Below are positions 46,930 to 58,567 of a stretch of 64,000 bases of DNA, in pieces; the first letter of the stretch is position 1; every line of letters begins with the position of its first letter. The notes beneath the pieces are model-generated. The model worked only from the letters and a program-made list of their open reading frames with translations, was not told the DNA's origin and searched no databases. The DNA lies in assembly GCA_011392765.1 (NCBI GenBank), contig WYCW01000001.1, forward strand, positions 1,801,714 to 1,865,713. Direction: 5' to 3'. This DNA comes from Candidatus Thiosymbion ectosymbiont of Catanema sp. Cochon2018 (lineage in GTDB: Bacteria; Pseudomonadota; Gammaproteobacteria; Chromatiales; Chromatiaceae). Made by a program: the position numbers and the translations under genes.

Positions 46930-48069
46930 TCAATATCGCCGCTCCTTGTCCACCCAACCCCAAACCACGAGCCAACCCAGGCCCGCGGCCAGGGCCGACA
47001 GGGCGAAGGTCAACCCGGCACCGGCGGCGCCCCAGAGCAGCCCGCTCAGCAGACTGCCGACGGCACCACCGGCACCGAAGCTCAGGCTACTGTAGAGGGC
47101 CTGTCCGCGACCCTGGGTGCGGCCGGTGAAATAGTGGTGCACGAGATGGATTGCAGCGGCATGAAAGGCACCGAAGGTAGCCGCATGTAAGGACTGGGCG
47201 AAGAACTGAAGCGCCGGGTCGGCGGCGAAGCCGCCGGTCAGCAGCCAGCGTAATACGGCGAGGCCCAGACTGATCAGCAGCACCCGGCGAGCGCCGAGAC
47301 GCTCCAGCAGGCGATGCATGCGCCAAAATACCACTACCTCCAGGCCCACTCCCCAGGCCCACAGGCTACCGATTGCGGTACTCGAGTACCCCGTCTCCGT
47401 GAGGTAGATGGAATAAAAGGCGTAGAAGGCCCCGTGACTTGCCTGCATGAGAAAACAGGTAACCAGCAGGGCGGCGACCTCCGGTTTCCTCACCAGGCTG
47501 GAGAGGGGGCTGGACGATCGCTCCGGCGGGGGCCGCCCGGAGTTAGGAATGGCCAGGCTGCTGAGCCAGATTCCCGTGTAGAGCATCAGCACCAATCCCG
47601 GAATAATGTGGGTACCGGTCCGTTCGACGAGGGCCCCGAGTGCGAGCACGGTGATAATGAAGCCGATCGAGCCCCAGAGTCGAATGCCGGCATAGTGGCG
47701 AGCCCGGGACCCGAGATGCTCGAAGGTAATCGCTTCGATCTGCGGCAAGGATGCATTCCAGAAGAAGCTGAACAGGGCCATCACCAAGGCGATGCCCCGG
47801 AATCCATCCACCGCGAACATCCCGGAGAAGGTGAGCAGCGACAACAGCGAGGCCAGGCGCACGATGGATAGACGGGCACCCGTGCGGTCCGCGATCCAGC
47901 CCCAGAGATTGGGGGCCAGGATCTTGGTAGCCATGAGGATTGCCATCAGCTCGCCGATGGCAAGCGGCGTAAAGCCGCGGTCTTTGAGATACGGGCCCCA
48001 GAAGGGGAGCAGGGTCCCCACGGCGGCGAAGTAGAAGAAGTAAAAGGACGAAAGACGCCAATAGGGCAT
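46930..48069 (-). CDS. MFS transporter, 3-phenylpropionate-type (PPP family)
   Basis: A 379-residue, 12-TM major facilitator. The N-terminus (RLSSFYFFYFAAVGTLLPFWGPYL) and the loop after TM2-3 (NLWGWIADRTGARL) are characteristic of the MFS_1-like/HcaT group; QIEAITFEHLG and HYAGIRLWGSIGF follow. ATG 48069 (MPYWRLS) is chosen over TTG 48096. Substrate cannot be read from sequence. Transcribed divergently from purB across a nest of repeats. Confidence 0.9.
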   Translation of the reverse strand: MPYWRLSSFYFFYFAAVGTLLPFWGPYLKDRGFTPLAIGELMAILMATKILAPNLWGWIADRTGARLSIVRLASLLSLLTFSGMFAVDGFRGIALVMALFSFFWNASLPQIEAITFEHLGSRARHYAGIRLWGSIGFIITVLALGALVERTGTHIIPGLVLMLYTGIWLSSLAIPNSGRPPPERSSSPLSSLVRKPEVAALLVTCFLMQASHGAFYAFYSIYLTETGYSSTAIGSLWAWGVGLEVVVFWRMHRLLERLGARRVLLISLGLAVLRWLLTGGFAADPALQFFAQSLHAATFGAFHAAAIHLVHHYFTGRTQGRGQALYSSLSFGAGGAVGSLLSGLLWGAAGAGLTFALSALAAGLGWLVVWGWVDKERRY

Positions 48070-48097
48070 GGGAGAATGGTTATCCTTGCGGTTCAAA

Positions 48098-49893
<1,796 letters not shown>

Positions 49894-50003
49894 CACTATT
49901 TGTATCCTCGAGTGGTCTTTCGTTCCCACCGGGTTTACTCTTTAAGATTCTTCATACGGCAACGGGCAATACCGCGAGAACTCAAGCATAGGAGGGGTAA
50001 TGC

Positions 50004-50855
50004 ATGGCATGGTGGGGCAAGCTGGTCGGGGGTGCCTGCGGGCTCATGCTCGGGGGGCCCCTGGGCGCCCTCATCGGAGGTGCGCTCGGCCATGGTCTCG
50101 ACCGCGGTATGGACCTGCTGGATGGCTTCAAGAAACTGGATCCGAGAGCGCACGATAGGGCTCAGACCGCCTTCTTTACCGCTACCTTTTCGGTCATGGG
50201 ACACATGGCCAAGGTGGACGGCCGAGTCTCCGAGCGGGAGATCGCCCTGGCCGAATCGGTGATTACCCGGATGGAGTTGTCGCCGAACCTGCGGCGGGCG
50301 GCCATCGCGCGCTTTACCGAGGGCAAGCTGGAAGGATTTCCCCTCGACCAGGTACTGGAACAGCTCCGGCGCGAGTGTCGCCGCTCCACCCTGAGGCAGA
50401 TGTTCCTCGAGATCCAGATCCGGGCCGCTTACGCGGACGGTCGGCCCGGACCGGATGAAGAGCGGCTGCTCCTGCACATCTGCAAGTACCTGGACATCAC
50501 GGAGGCCAAATTCCGACACCTGGAGCAACTGGTACGCCCGCAGCAAGGGTATACGACAGACAACCGGGGGAATACCGGACGTACTCCGCCCTGGTCCACC
50601 ACCGAGGATCCGTCCCTGAACCGGGCCTACACGGTCCTCGGGGTCGCGCCCGAGGCCACGGATGCGGAGGTCAAACGTGCCTACCGGCGCCTGCTCGGCC
50701 GGCACCACCCGGACAAGCTTATCTCCAAAGGACTCCCGGAAGAGATGATGAAGCTCGCCGCCGAGAAGACGCATGAGATTCGGCGGGCCTACGAGACCAT
50801 AACCCGGACCAGGTCACCTTGGGCCGGGCGTGAAAACGGGCGCGGTTTGGGGTAA
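50004..50855 (+). CDS. djlA: DjlA-type membrane-anchored DnaJ co-chaperone
   Basis: A 283-residue protein. The N-terminal Gly-rich TM segment (LVGGACGLMLGGPLGALIGGALG) anchors it; residues 50-160 form a TerB-like helical domain (FSVMGHMAKVDGRVSEREIALAE); the C-terminal J domain has the HPD motif in GRHHPDKL. Such proteins stimulate DnaK at the inner membrane and can induce capsule signalling in enteric bacteria. It is not close to the dnaK-like gene at base 1. ATG 50004 has AGGAGGGG upstream. Confidence 0.95.
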   Translation: MAWWGKLVGGACGLMLGGPLGALIGGALGHGLDRGMDLLDGFKKLDPRAHDRAQTAFFTATFSVMGHMAKVDGRVSEREIALAESVITRMELSPNLRRAAIARFTEGKLEGFPLDQVLEQLRRECRRSTLRQMFLEIQIRAAYADGRPGPDEERLLLHICKYLDITEAKFRHLEQLVRPQQGYTTDNRGNTGRTPPWSTTEDPSLNRAYTVLGVAPEATDAEVKRAYRRLLGRHHPDKLISKGLPEEMMKLAAEKTHEIRRAYETITRTRSPWAGRENGRGLG

Positions 50856-50938
50856 ATTAGAAAATCTTGATTTTCCGATCTTTCGACACTGACCCGCTCC
50901 CGTCACGGGAGCGACCGGCACCACGGGGAGAGACATCC

Positions 50939-51631
50939 ATGGCAGAAGACTTTATTGCACCTTCCATCCTGTCGGCAGACATGGCAAAACTCGGCGAGGA
51001 GGTGGACAATGTCCTGGCCGCCGGTGCCGATATCATCCACTTCGACGTGATGGATAATCACTATGTGCCGAATCTGACCATCGGCCCACTGGTCTGCGAC
51101 GCGCTGCGCAAACACGGGGTCACGGCCCCCCTCGACGTCCACCTCATGGTCAAGCCGGTGGATCGCATCGTTCCGGACTTCGCCAAGGCGGGTGCCGCTT
51201 ACATCACCTTCCACCCGGAGGCCAGCGAGCACATCGACCGTACCCTCCAGCTCATCCGCGACCAGGGCTGCAAGTCGGGTCTGGTGTTCAACCCCGCCAC
51301 GCCGCTCAGCTATCTCGATCATGTCATGGACAAGGTGGATATGGTGCTCTTGATGTCCGTCAACCCCGGCTTCGGCGGTCAGAGCTTCATCTCCTCTGCC
51401 ATGGATAAGCTGCGCCAGGCACGCAAGATGATCGACGAGTCGGGACTGGACATCCGGCTGGAGATCGACGGCGGCGTCAAGGTCGAGAATATCGCCGAGG
51501 TCAAGGCGGCCGGCTGCGATACCTTTGTCTCCGGCTCGGGGATCTTCCACCAGGGCAAGGATAGCGATCCCAACCGCTACGACAGCATCATCCGCCAAAT
51601 GCGCGAAGAGATGGCCAAAGTCAGGAGGTGA
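50939..51631 (+). CDS. rpe: Ribulose-phosphate 3-epimerase
   Basis: A 230-residue TIM-barrel enzyme of the pentose phosphate and Calvin cycles. [30 protein letters not shown] with catalytic Asp and metal His, [13 protein letters not shown] and the phosphate loop near the end (GSGIF) are present. ATG 50939 has GGGGAGAG upstream. The in-frame extension to 50867 lacks conservation. Adjacent to gph, the usual arrangement. Confidence 0.97.
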   Translation: MAEDFIAPSILSADMAKLGEEVDNVLAAGADIIHFDVMDNHYVPNLTIGPLVCDALRKHGVTAPLDVHLMVKPVDRIVPDFAKAGAAYITFHPEASEHIDRTLQLIRDQGCKSGLVFNPATPLSYLDHVMDKVDMVLLMSVNPGFGGQSFISSAMDKLRQARKMIDESGLDIRLEIDGGVKVENIAEVKAAGCDTFVSGSGIFHQGKDSDPNRYDSIIRQMREEMAKVRR

Positions 51632-51649
51632 GAATTGAGGACCCATAGC

Positions 51650-52324
51650 ATGAATCGGCCCCGAATGATCCTCATCGACGTGGACGGCACCCTGGTGGAC
51701 AGCGTGCCGGATCTGGCCTTCTGTGTCGACGCCATGATGGAACGGCTCGGCCGCCCCCCCTACGGGGAGGCGGTAGTACGCAATTGGGTCGGCAACGGCG
51801 TCGAGCGCCTGGTACGCAGGGCGTTGATCGGACAATTGGACGGCGAGCCGGACGAGGCCGATTTCGAGCGGGCTTTCCCGATCTTTGCCGAGCTCTATCG
51901 CGAGAATACATCCAAGCGCTCACACCTCTATCCGGGCATCCGCGAAGGGCTCGATTACCTGCAGGAAGCCGGGTATCCGTTGGGCTCCGTCACCAACAAA
52001 GCGGCCCAATTCACCGAGCCCCTGCTGCGGGACCTGGGCGTGCGCGACTATTTCGACATCGTCATCAGCGGCGATACCCTGCCACGCAAAAAGCCCAATC
52101 CCCTGCCCCTGCTGCACGCCGCGGAGCACTTCAAGGTAGCTCCCGAGACCGCCCTCATGATCGGAGACTCGGTCAGCGACGTGAAGGCGGCGCGGGCAGC
52201 AGGCTTCGCCATCGTCTGCATGAGCTATGGCTACAACCACGGCATCGACATCCGCACCGCCGAGCCGGACGCCGTGATCGATTCCCTGACCGAGATCAGG
52301 GGTCTGCTGGAGCAGATGCCCTGA
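51650..52324 (+). CDS. gph: Phosphoglycolate phosphatase
   Basis: A 224-residue HAD hydrolase removing 2-phosphoglycolate formed in DNA repair or by Rubisco. Motif I DVDGTLVDS, motif II SVTNKA, motif III Lys in PRKKPNP, and motif IV MIGDSVSDVKAARAAG are complete; the helical cap lies between motifs I and II. ATG 51650; a TTG at 51635 is less likely. Coupled to rpe, which it follows by 18 bases. Confidence 0.95.
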   Translation: MNRPRMILIDVDGTLVDSVPDLAFCVDAMMERLGRPPYGEAVVRNWVGNGVERLVRRALIGQLDGEPDEADFERAFPIFAELYRENTSKRSHLYPGIREGLDYLQEAGYPLGSVTNKAAQFTEPLLRDLGVRDYFDIVISGDTLPRKKPNPLPLLHAAEHFKVAPETALMIGDSVSDVKAARAAGFAIVCMSYGYNHGIDIRTAEPDAVIDSLTEIRGLLEQMP

Positions 52325-52330
52325 CAGAAT

Positions 52331-52406
52331 GAATTCTCCCCGCCCCAAGGGGCGGGGTATCAATTGGATGGGAGTCTTTTTTCTCGCCGCAAGCGGGGGG
52401 GAATTC
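52331..52406. repeat. 76-bp palindromic element after gph
   Basis: Ends GAATTCTCCCCGC and GCGGGGGGGAATTC. It contains the hairpin CCCCGCCCC-AA-GGGGCGGGG (52338-52357) and a later run of six T (52377-52382), so it may also serve as a terminator for gph. Confidence 0.7.
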
Positions 52407-52610
52407 AACCCACAGAGATTAAAAGGCTCTCTTACGGATTGTGTGGTAAGGGGTTAGAGGAGAGCAGATTGTGGTACTGAGCGGAAAGGTGATGCCAGCA
52501 GGTGGCCGAGCTTACAGGCGACCAAGTATTCGTGCCTTTCGTGGTTCCTGTTCCCCGCGCCGGCAGAATTCGACTCATTTGTAAAGATTCGGGTCCCTCA
52601 AGGGATCCTA

Positions 52611-52930
52611 GTACTTCGTTTCGCTTGCTATTGCGGGTAGGTTCGTAGGTTGGGCAAAGTCTGCCAGGGACGGTGGGCCATACCCAACAAACTGTGGATG
52701 TCGGGCACACCGCCGTGGACCACATGGACGGCATGCGGGTAGCCCAATAGACAACATGGACCGTATGGACTGCATGGACCAGGGGGCAACCCAGCGACCC
52801 CCGGTCCACGTGGTCCACTTAAGTCCATGTAGTCCACGGCGGCTGCCACCGTCCCCGGCAGGCTTTGCCTAACCTACCCGACGGCGGATAACAGCGTAAA
52901 CATGCAAAATTAGTTGAAACGGGGTACTAG
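52611..52930. repeat. CTAGTACC-family element holding a tandem-repeat-like interior
   Basis: Ends CTAGTACTTCGTTTCGCTTG and GTTGAAACGGGGTACTAG. The interior (GTCCAC / CATGGAC words) is a single diverged copy of the 170-bp unit at 23234-23740. Bases 52407-52610 contain only a partial R1 end (AAGGGATCCTAG). Confidence 0.85.
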
Positions 52931-52989
52931 TGTGTGCCGGATACGCTGATCCCTCACTCCCAGTAACGAGGTGACCTGACGGACGGCCA

Positions 52990-53700
52990 TCACCTTGCAC
53001 AGCGTATGACCTTCTTGAGGGGCGACAGATTGATCTCGTCCACCACGGTTCCGAAGGGTGCGCTGAGCATGGTGATGATCGCATCGGCAACGTCCTCCGG
53101 CGCGATGGCGTTTTCGGGCGCCTCGCCGGGGCGGAAATCGAGCCCATCGAAGAAGCCGGTTCTCACCAACCCCGGGTTGACGATGCCGACCCGCACGCCG
53201 CCGGCGGCGCACTCCTGGCGCAGAGAACGTGTGAGCCCCCGCAGGGCAGATTTGCAGGCGCTGTATACGGCGCCCTTGACGCCGCCCGACAAGGCGGTCT
53301 CCGAGCCCATGAAGATCAGATCGGCCCGTTCCCGACGCTTGAGCAAGGGTAAAAAAGATCGCGCTACCAAAATATGCTGGGTCAGGTTGAGATCCACGGA
53401 TACGCGGATCTGGCGCGGTGAGAACTGTTCCAAGTGACCGAAGCGGCCGGCACCGGCATTGGACACCACCGCGTCCAACTCACGGTGGGCCCCGGCGACC
53501 TCGGAGAGCAGCTGCGGCAGTGCATCGAGATCCGCCAGATCGGCTGTGATCGCCTCGAAGCCGGCTCGGGGCAGGGACCAGTACGAAAAATCCCGTCCGA
53601 CGCCGATGACCCGGCTCCCCGCGTCCAGCAGTTTGAGACTCAGCGCCCGACCGATACCGCGGCTGGCGCCCGTAATCAGGACTAAGCGAGGATACTGCAC
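52990..53700 (-). CDS. Short-chain dehydrogenase/reductase
   Basis: A 236-residue classical SDR. LITGASRGIGRAL is the cofactor motif (TGxxxGxG), VSNAGAG the NAG element, and the catalytic Ser/Tyr/Lys are in MGSETALSGGVKGAVYSACK. Substrate unknown. The start appears to be GTG 53700. It follows the two nucleotide-sugar genes on the same strand after 71 bases and may share their transcript. Confidence 0.92.
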   Translation of the reverse strand: MQYPRLVLITGASRGIGRALSLKLLDAGSRVIGVGRDFSYWSLPRAGFEAITADLADLDALPQLLSEVAGAHRELDAVVSNAGAGRFGHLEQFSPRQIRVSVDLNLTQHILVARSFLPLLKRRERADLIFMGSETALSGGVKGAVYSACKSALRGLTRSLRQECAAGGVRVGIVNPGLVRTGFFDGLDFRPGEAPENAIAPEDVADAIITMLSAPFGTVVDEINLSPLKKVIRCAR

Positions 53701-53771
53701 AGCTCAAAGGGAGGCGTATATACTTGGTAGCGCAGGCGTCCCCGCCTGCATTTCTGAATGATGAATCGGGT

Positions 53772-54785
53772 CTATTTTCCATCCCCATAATACGAACGAT
53801 ACCAGTCGACGAAACGCGACACGCCGACTGCGACCGGTGTGTTCGGCCGATAACCCGTGTCCCGGACCAGTGCCTCGACATCCGCGTAGGTATCGGGTAC
53901 ATCTCCCGGTTGCAGAGGCAGCAGATCTTTCTCCGCCGTCATCCCGAGGCAGCGTTCGAGCAGCTCGATATAGTCCATCAGCTCCACCGGTTGCTGGTTG
54001 CCGATGTTGTAGAGCCGGTAGGGTGCCGAACTGGTGGCCGCATCCGGATTTTCCCCGCTCCAGGCGGGGTCGGGCTCGGGAATCCGGTCCAGGACCCGGA
54101 TCACCCCCTCGACGATGTCGTCGATATAGGTGAAATCCCGGCGGTGCCTACCATAGTTGAAAACCGGAATCGGCTCACCCGCGAGGATGGCACGGGTGAA
54201 TTTGAACAGGGCCATGTCCGGTCGGCCCCAGGGCCCGTATACGGTGAAGAAGCGCAGCCCGGTGGTGGGCAGTCGGTACAGGTGGCTGTAGGTGTGGGCC
54301 ATCAGCTCGTTGGCCTTTTTGCTGGCGGCATAGAGGCTCAACGGGTGATCCACGTTGTGATGGACGGAGAAGGGCAGCTTGGTATTGGCACCGTAGACCG
54401 AGCTGCTGGAGGCATACACCAGATGCTCGACCGCATGGTGGCGGCAGCCCTCCAGGATATTGGCGAAACCAGTCAGATTGGTGTCCACATAGGCCATCGG
54501 GTTCTCGATAGAGTAACGGACCCCGGCTTGGGCAGCCAGGTTGACGACCCGTTGGGGCCGGTGCCTTGTGAAGGTTTGGGCGACGGCGGCTCGGTCGTGG
54601 ATGTCGATACGTAACTCCTGGTAGTGGTCATATTCGAGGGTGCGCGCGAGCCGGGCCCGCTTCAGCCCCACGTCGTAGTAGTCATTGAGGTTATCAATTC
54701 CGATAACCTCATCGCCGCGCGCCAGGAGTCGCAGCGAGAGTGCGGAGCCGATGAAGCCGGCACTGCCGGTTACCAGGATTTTCAT
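53772..54785 (-). CDS. UDP-glucuronate 4-epimerase-type NAD-dependent epimerase
   Basis: A 337-residue extended [19 protein letters not shown] is the NAD site; [16 protein letters not shown] and [11 protein letters not shown] carry the Ser and YxxxK catalytic residues; [19 protein letters not shown] is the family signature shared by CapI and WbpP-type epimerases. The adjacent dehydrogenase would supply UDP-hexuronic acid. Both are typical of capsule or O-antigen synthesis. ATG 54785 directly precedes MKILVTG. The frame further upstream overlaps the dehydrogenase and is a shadow. Confidence 0.95.
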   Translation of the reverse strand: MKILVTGSAGFIGSALSLRLLARGDEVIGIDNLNDYYDVGLKRARLARTLEYDHYQELRIDIHDRAAVAQTFTRHRPQRVVNLAAQAGVRYSIENPMAYVDTNLTGFANILEGCRHHAVEHLVYASSSSVYGANTKLPFSVHHNVDHPLSLYAASKKANELMAHTYSHLYRLPTTGLRFFTVYGPWGRPDMALFKFTRAILAGEPIPVFNYGRHRRDFTYIDDIVEGVIRVLDRIPEPDPAWSGENPDAATSSAPYRLYNIGNQQPVELMDYIELLERCLGMTAEKDLLPLQPGDVPDTYADVEALVRDTGYRPNTPVAVGVSRFVDWYRSYYGDGK

Positions 54786-54799
54786 GCGACGACGAGGCC

Positions 54800-56086
54800 C
54801 TACAACCTGCCATCCACGGCGGCGGCCGGGAACACGTGCTTGACGTCGAAAAACACGGCACCGGGCCGACCCAGGGCCCGCAGCCGTTCGATCCCTATCT
54901 CCTCGAACTGGCGGTGGGCCACGGCCAGGATGATGGCATCGTAGCGCCCCGGTTGTGGGTCCTCGATCGGCGTGATGCCGTAGTCGTCCTTGGCCGTGCG
55001 GGGGTTCACCCAGGGATCGTAGACGTCTGCGGAGATGCCGTAATCGGCCAGCTCCCGGAGGATGTCGACCACCCGGGTATTCCGCAGATCCGGGCAATTC
55101 TCCTTGAACGCCAGGCCCAGTACCAACACCCTACTGCCCTTCATCAGCAGGTTGTGCCGGGTCATGAGCTTGATGACCCGGTTGACGATGACGGCACCCA
55201 TACGGTCGTTGAGGCGGCGGCCGGCGAGGATGATCTCCGGTTGGTAGCCGACGGCCTGCGCCTTGTAGGTGAGATAGTAGGGATCGACGCCGATACAGTG
55301 ACCGCCGACCAGACCTGGCCGGAAGGGGAGGAAGTTCCACTTGCTGCCCGCTGCGTCCAGCACTTCCTGGGTATCGATCCCCAGGCGATTGAAGATAATG
55401 GCGAGCTCATTAATAAGGGCGATGTTGACATCGCGCTGGGTATTCTCGATGACCTTGGCCGCCTCGGCGACCCGGATACTGCCGGCTTTGTGGGTACCGG
55501 CGGGGATAATGCTGCGGTACAGGGCATCGATGAAGTCGGCGACCTCGGGGGTGGAGCCCGAGGTTACCTTCTTGATCGTGGTCAGCCGGTGCTCCTTGTC
55601 GCCGGGGTTGATGCGCTCCGGGCTGTAGCCGACATAGAAGTCCCAGTTGAACGCGAGTTCGGATATCCGTTCCAGGATGGGGATGCAAATCTCCTCCGTG
55701 GCACCGGGATAGACCGTGGACTCGTAGATGACGATATCACCCGCCTTCAGCAGTACCCCCACAGTGTAGCTGGCCGATTTCAAGAAGTGCAGGTCCGGTT
55801 GCTTATGCGCATTTATGGGAGTGGGGACGGTGACGATGAACAGATTACAGTCGGCCAGATCGTTGGACTCGTCGGTGTAGGTCAACTTCTCGGCGGCCCG
55901 TAGCTCTTCCGACTCTACTTCGAGCGAGCTGTCCCGGCCCTCCCGCAGCTCCGCGATGCGGGCTACGTCCACATCGAAGCCCAGCGTCGGATAACGCTTG
56001 CCGAACGCGACGGCCAGCGGCAGTCCCACATAGCCGAGGCCCAGGATCCCGATACGGACGCGTTGAAGATCAAAGTTGGGGGACAT
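54800..56086 (-). CDS. Nucleotide-sugar 6-dehydrogenase (TviB/WbpO-like)
   Basis: A 428-residue UDP-glucose/GDP-mannose dehydrogenase-family enzyme oxidising a UDP-hexose(NAc) C6 to the uronic acid. [16 protein letters not shown] is the NAD site; [13 protein letters not shown] holds the catalytic Cys; [16 protein letters not shown] lies in the C-terminal UDP-binding domain. The layout favours the TviB/WbpO group (UDP-GalNAc or UDP-GlcNAc) over UDP-glucose dehydrogenase, but this cannot be settled here. ATG 56086 has GAGGT ten bases upstream. The epimerase follows after 14 bases. Confidence 0.94.
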   Translation of the reverse strand: MSPNFDLQRVRIGILGLGYVGLPLAVAFGKRYPTLGFDVDVARIAELREGRDSSLEVESEELRAAEKLTYTDESNDLADCNLFIVTVPTPINAHKQPDLHFLKSASYTVGVLLKAGDIVIYESTVYPGATEEICIPILERISELAFNWDFYVGYSPERINPGDKEHRLTTIKKVTSGSTPEVADFIDALYRSIIPAGTHKAGSIRVAEAAKVIENTQRDVNIALINELAIIFNRLGIDTQEVLDAAGSKWNFLPFRPGLVGGHCIGVDPYYLTYKAQAVGYQPEIILAGRRLNDRMGAVIVNRVIKLMTRHNLLMKGSRVLVLGLAFKENCPDLRNTRVVDILRELADYGISADVYDPWVNPRTAKDDYGITPIEDPQPGRYDAIILAVAHRQFEEIGIERLRALGRPGAVFFDVKHVFPAAAVDGRL

Positions 56087-56333
56087 GGCAACCATACCTC
56101 ATGCTCGGAGATGCGCTCCAGTGACTTGCCGGCGCGCCTGAAAACGGCGGCATCGGTTAGTGCTCTCTGGTTTTCTTGTTCGGGGGTAACCGCTGTGGAC
56201 CGAGTGGACACTGTGGACTGGGGGCAACCCGGAGCGACCCAGCTTGCCGGAACAGGGTAATAGATAAGTTCTTAAGTGACAAAGCCTATCCGATTCCTCC
56301 AGGGCGAGCACATATAAATCCTCCCGAAAACCA

Positions 56334-56567
56334 CTACTGTCCCATTAAATTATAGAACAAATCCAGTTGGTTAGGAATTCCGAGATCCTCTGTTATGTGC
56401 GGGTCATTTGTAAGCAGTTGAATTAACGGGGTTCTTTCGAACACGGTCAGGCTCAAAATTTGTAGGATTGTGTAGCGATCGGCCCGGATATTGAGGCGCT
56501 TTTTGAGGATGGCCACGAGGACGTAGACCGACAAGGCGATCCATATCTGGCTCTTGACTATTCGCGG
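56334..56567 (-). pseudogene. C-terminal remnant of an IS4-type transposase
   Basis: Minus-strand frame ending VKSQIWIALSVYVLVAIL then KKRLNIRADRYTILQILSL matches the end of IS4-family (DUF4372-containing) transposases. The catalytic core upstream is missing and no terminal repeats are seen. Bases 56087-56333 hold no gene. Confidence 0.85.
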
Positions 56568-56601
56568 ATGAAAAACAGAAATAATCTGCGGATAAAGAAT
56601 G

Positions 56602-57678
56602 TCATTGCCTGCGGGCGAAATCGAGCATGCGTTGGATCGGTCGCAATGCGTGCTCGCGGATCTCGGGGTCGATTCGGATCTCCTGATCGCCCGCGCGCAG
56701 GACCTGCTCCAGGTTCTGGAGGGCGTTCATGGCCATCCAGGGGCAGTGGGCGCAGCTCTCACAGGTAGCGCCTACCCCGGCCGTGGGGGCGATGATTAGC
56801 TTTTTCTCGGGCGCCAGTCGGCGCATCTTCCAAAAGATTCCCTCGTCCGTAGCAACGATGAACGACGGGTTCGGGAGTTGGCCCACGGCGTTGATGAGCT
56901 GGACGGTGGAGCCGACTACGTCGGCCTGGTCGATCACATCCGCCGGGGCTTCGGGATGGACCAGGACAGCGGCCTCCGGATGCAGCCGCCGGATCCGGTC
57001 CAGGGCAAAGCCCTTGAATTCCTCGTGGACGACACAGGACCCCTGCCACAGCAGGATGTCGGCACCGGTCATCCGCTGTACATAGTGTCCCAGGTGTTTG
57101 TCCGGCGCCCACAATAGCTTTTCCCCCTGCCCATGCAGGTACTTGGTCACGGGCAGGGCGATGCTGGAGGTTACTACCCAGTCCGCACGCGCCTTTACTT
57201 GGGTGCTGGTATTGGCATAAACCACGACCGTGCGGTCGGGGTGGCGGTCGCAGAAGGCAGCAAAGGTATCCGCGGGGCAACCCTCGTCCAGGGAGCAGGT
57301 AGCCGCCAGGTCGGGCATGAGCACCCGTTTTTCCGGGTTGATGATCTTGGCCGTCTCGCCCATGAAGCGGACGCCGCACACCACCAGGGTACTGGCCGAG
57401 CTCTCACTACCGAAGCGGGCCATCTCCAGGGAGTCGGCAACACAGCCGCCGGTCTCCTCTGCCAACTCCTGCAAGTCGGCGTCGGTATAATAATGGGCCA
57501 CTAGGACTGCGTCCTGTTCGGCCAGTAGGCGGGCAATCCGTTTTTTTCGGGCGTCCTTTTCCGCACCGGACAGCTCCGGCCAGTGCGGACGTTTCGGGGC
57601 CCGGATGCGATATTCGGCCCCGGGCTCATCCGGGTGATCGGTCACGGGTGCGGGGGAAGTGGTGGGCATAACGTTCAT
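56602..57678 (-). CDS. nadA: Quinolinate synthase A
   Basis: A 358-residue 4Fe-4S enzyme that condenses iminoaspartate with DHAP in NAD synthesis. Three homologous domains each give one cluster Cys; [18 protein letters not shown] carries the final one. [33 protein letters not shown] and [14 protein letters not shown] are diagnostic. The ATG at 57678 directly adjoins the R1 repeat, whose terminal AAGGATCCTAG supplies the ribosome site. No nadB or nadC nearby. Confidence 0.97.
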   Translation of the reverse strand: MNVMPTTSPAPVTDHPDEPGAEYRIRAPKRPHWPELSGAEKDARKKRIARLLAEQDAVLVAHYYTDADLQELAEETGGCVADSLEMARFGSESSASTLVVCGVRFMGETAKIINPEKRVLMPDLAATCSLDEGCPADTFAAFCDRHPDRTVVVYANTSTQVKARADWVVTSSIALPVTKYLHGQGEKLLWAPDKHLGHYVQRMTGADILLWQGSCVVHEEFKGFALDRIRRLHPEAAVLVHPEAPADVIDQADVVGSTVQLINAVGQLPNPSFIVATDEGIFWKMRRLAPEKKLIIAPTAGVGATCESCAHCPWMAMNALQNLEQVLRAGDQEIRIDPEIREHALRPIQRMLDFARRQ

Positions 57679-58074
57679 CTAGGATCCTTGAGGGATCCGA
57701 ATCTTTACCAATGAGTCAAGTTTTGTGTGCACGATCGACAAACCACGAATGGACACGAATCAACACAAATCACAATTCATGTCGATTCGTATGCATTCGT
57801 GGTTTTCCGGTTTCCGTACGAAAATTCACGCATCAATGGTCTGAGGCGAAGCCTCGCTAGGATTCCTTGAGGGACCTGCATCTTTACAAATGAGTTAAGT
57901 TTGTGCGCTGCACAAAAATAGTTCTGCCTCTTGTTGGGCAGGAATCGCAGGTCCTTTGAACCACGGATGGACACGGATAAACACGGATTGTGATCCGTGT
58001 TTATCCGTGTCCATCCGTGGTTCTTCGGTGCGGTTGGTCACGCCTTGTCGGTCTGAGGCGAAACCTCGTTAGAC
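57679..58074. repeat. Two R1 repeats in tandem between nadA and brnA
   Basis: First unit, diverged, from CTAGGATCCTTGAGGGATCC (57679) to about 57860. Second, from AGGATTCCTTGAGGGACC (57859) to GAAACCTCGTTAG (58073). Both hold the GGATGGACACG / CGTGTCCATCC hairpin or a related CACGAATGG form. Confidence 0.92.
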
Positions 58075-58337
58075 TTGAAGTATTTTACCACTTCGGAAGA
58101 GAGGCGGATTGATACCGGTTGTTTGGTAGGAGTCTTTTGCTGACCCTTGGCGCGCTTCGCTTCGAGTGCGTCGTGAACCACCTTCGGGCCACCTCTTCGC
58201 ACGACAACGGCTTTGTCCCAGAAAGCCTGCTCCTGTTCAGGATCCGGCGTGGTTTCCGCTCCCGGTGCTTCGGAAATCAGCTGCTCCCATTCCTCCAGAC
58301 TAGCGGGAAAAGGCTTTTCGATAGCGTCTGATTTCAT
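58038..58337 (-). CDS. BrnA-type (DUF4415) antitoxin, C-terminus replaced by R1
   Basis: A 99-residue frame. Residues 66-90 (TKQPVSIRLSSEVVKYFKS) are the start of the BrnA ribbon-helix-helix DNA-binding domain. The expected following helices are missing: the sequence continues NEVSPQTDKA, encoded by an R1 repeat that has inserted at 58074. The DNA-binding fold is therefore probably lost. The start ATG 58337 lies inside the end of a BrnT remnant, the usual overlap. Likely non-functional. Confidence 0.85.
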   Translation of the reverse strand: MKSDAIEKPFPASLEEWEQLISEAPGAETTPDPEQEQAFWDKAVVVRRGGPKVVHDALEAKRAKGQQKTPTKQPVSIRLSSEVVKYFKSNEVSPQTDKA

Positions 58338-58395
58338 ATTTCTTTGCCTTGCGCAGAGAGATCATATGCAGATCGTCGCCGTGTTCTGCATAAGT
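58300..58395 (-). pseudogene. C-terminal remnant of BrnT-type toxin
   Basis: Minus-strand codons from 58395 give YAEHGDDLHMISLRKAKKYE and end RRYRKAFSR at TAG 58300-58302, like the end of BrnT (RIISARKATxxE). The N-terminal two thirds are missing; a MITE begins exactly where the similarity stops. Confidence 0.75.
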
Positions 58396-58537
58396 CAATG
58401 CCATTAAGTTAGTTGTTGGCCACTTAGAGAAAACTACGAATCACGCGAATTTCCGCGCATCGATTCGCGAGGATTCGCGTGATTCGTAGTTTCTTCTCTT
58501 ACTTTGCCGACCGGTAACGCTTAACTTAATGGCATTG
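58396..58537. repeat. MITE-like repeat, CAATGCCATTAAGTTAA family
   Basis: Ends CAATGCCATTAAGTTAGT and TTAACTTAATGGCATTG, 142 bp. The interior ACTACGAATCACGCGAATT pairs with its inverse. It replaces the 5' part of brnT. Confidence 0.92.
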
Positions 58538-58567
58538 CCGTATAAGTCATATGCACAACGCGACCAC

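Noticed and set aside
50903..51835. A 310-codon minus-strand frame over rpe and gph
   Set aside because: Antisense shadow; both sense genes are clearly real.
54836..55903. A 355-codon plus-strand frame
   Set aside because: Antisense of the nucleotide-sugar dehydrogenase.
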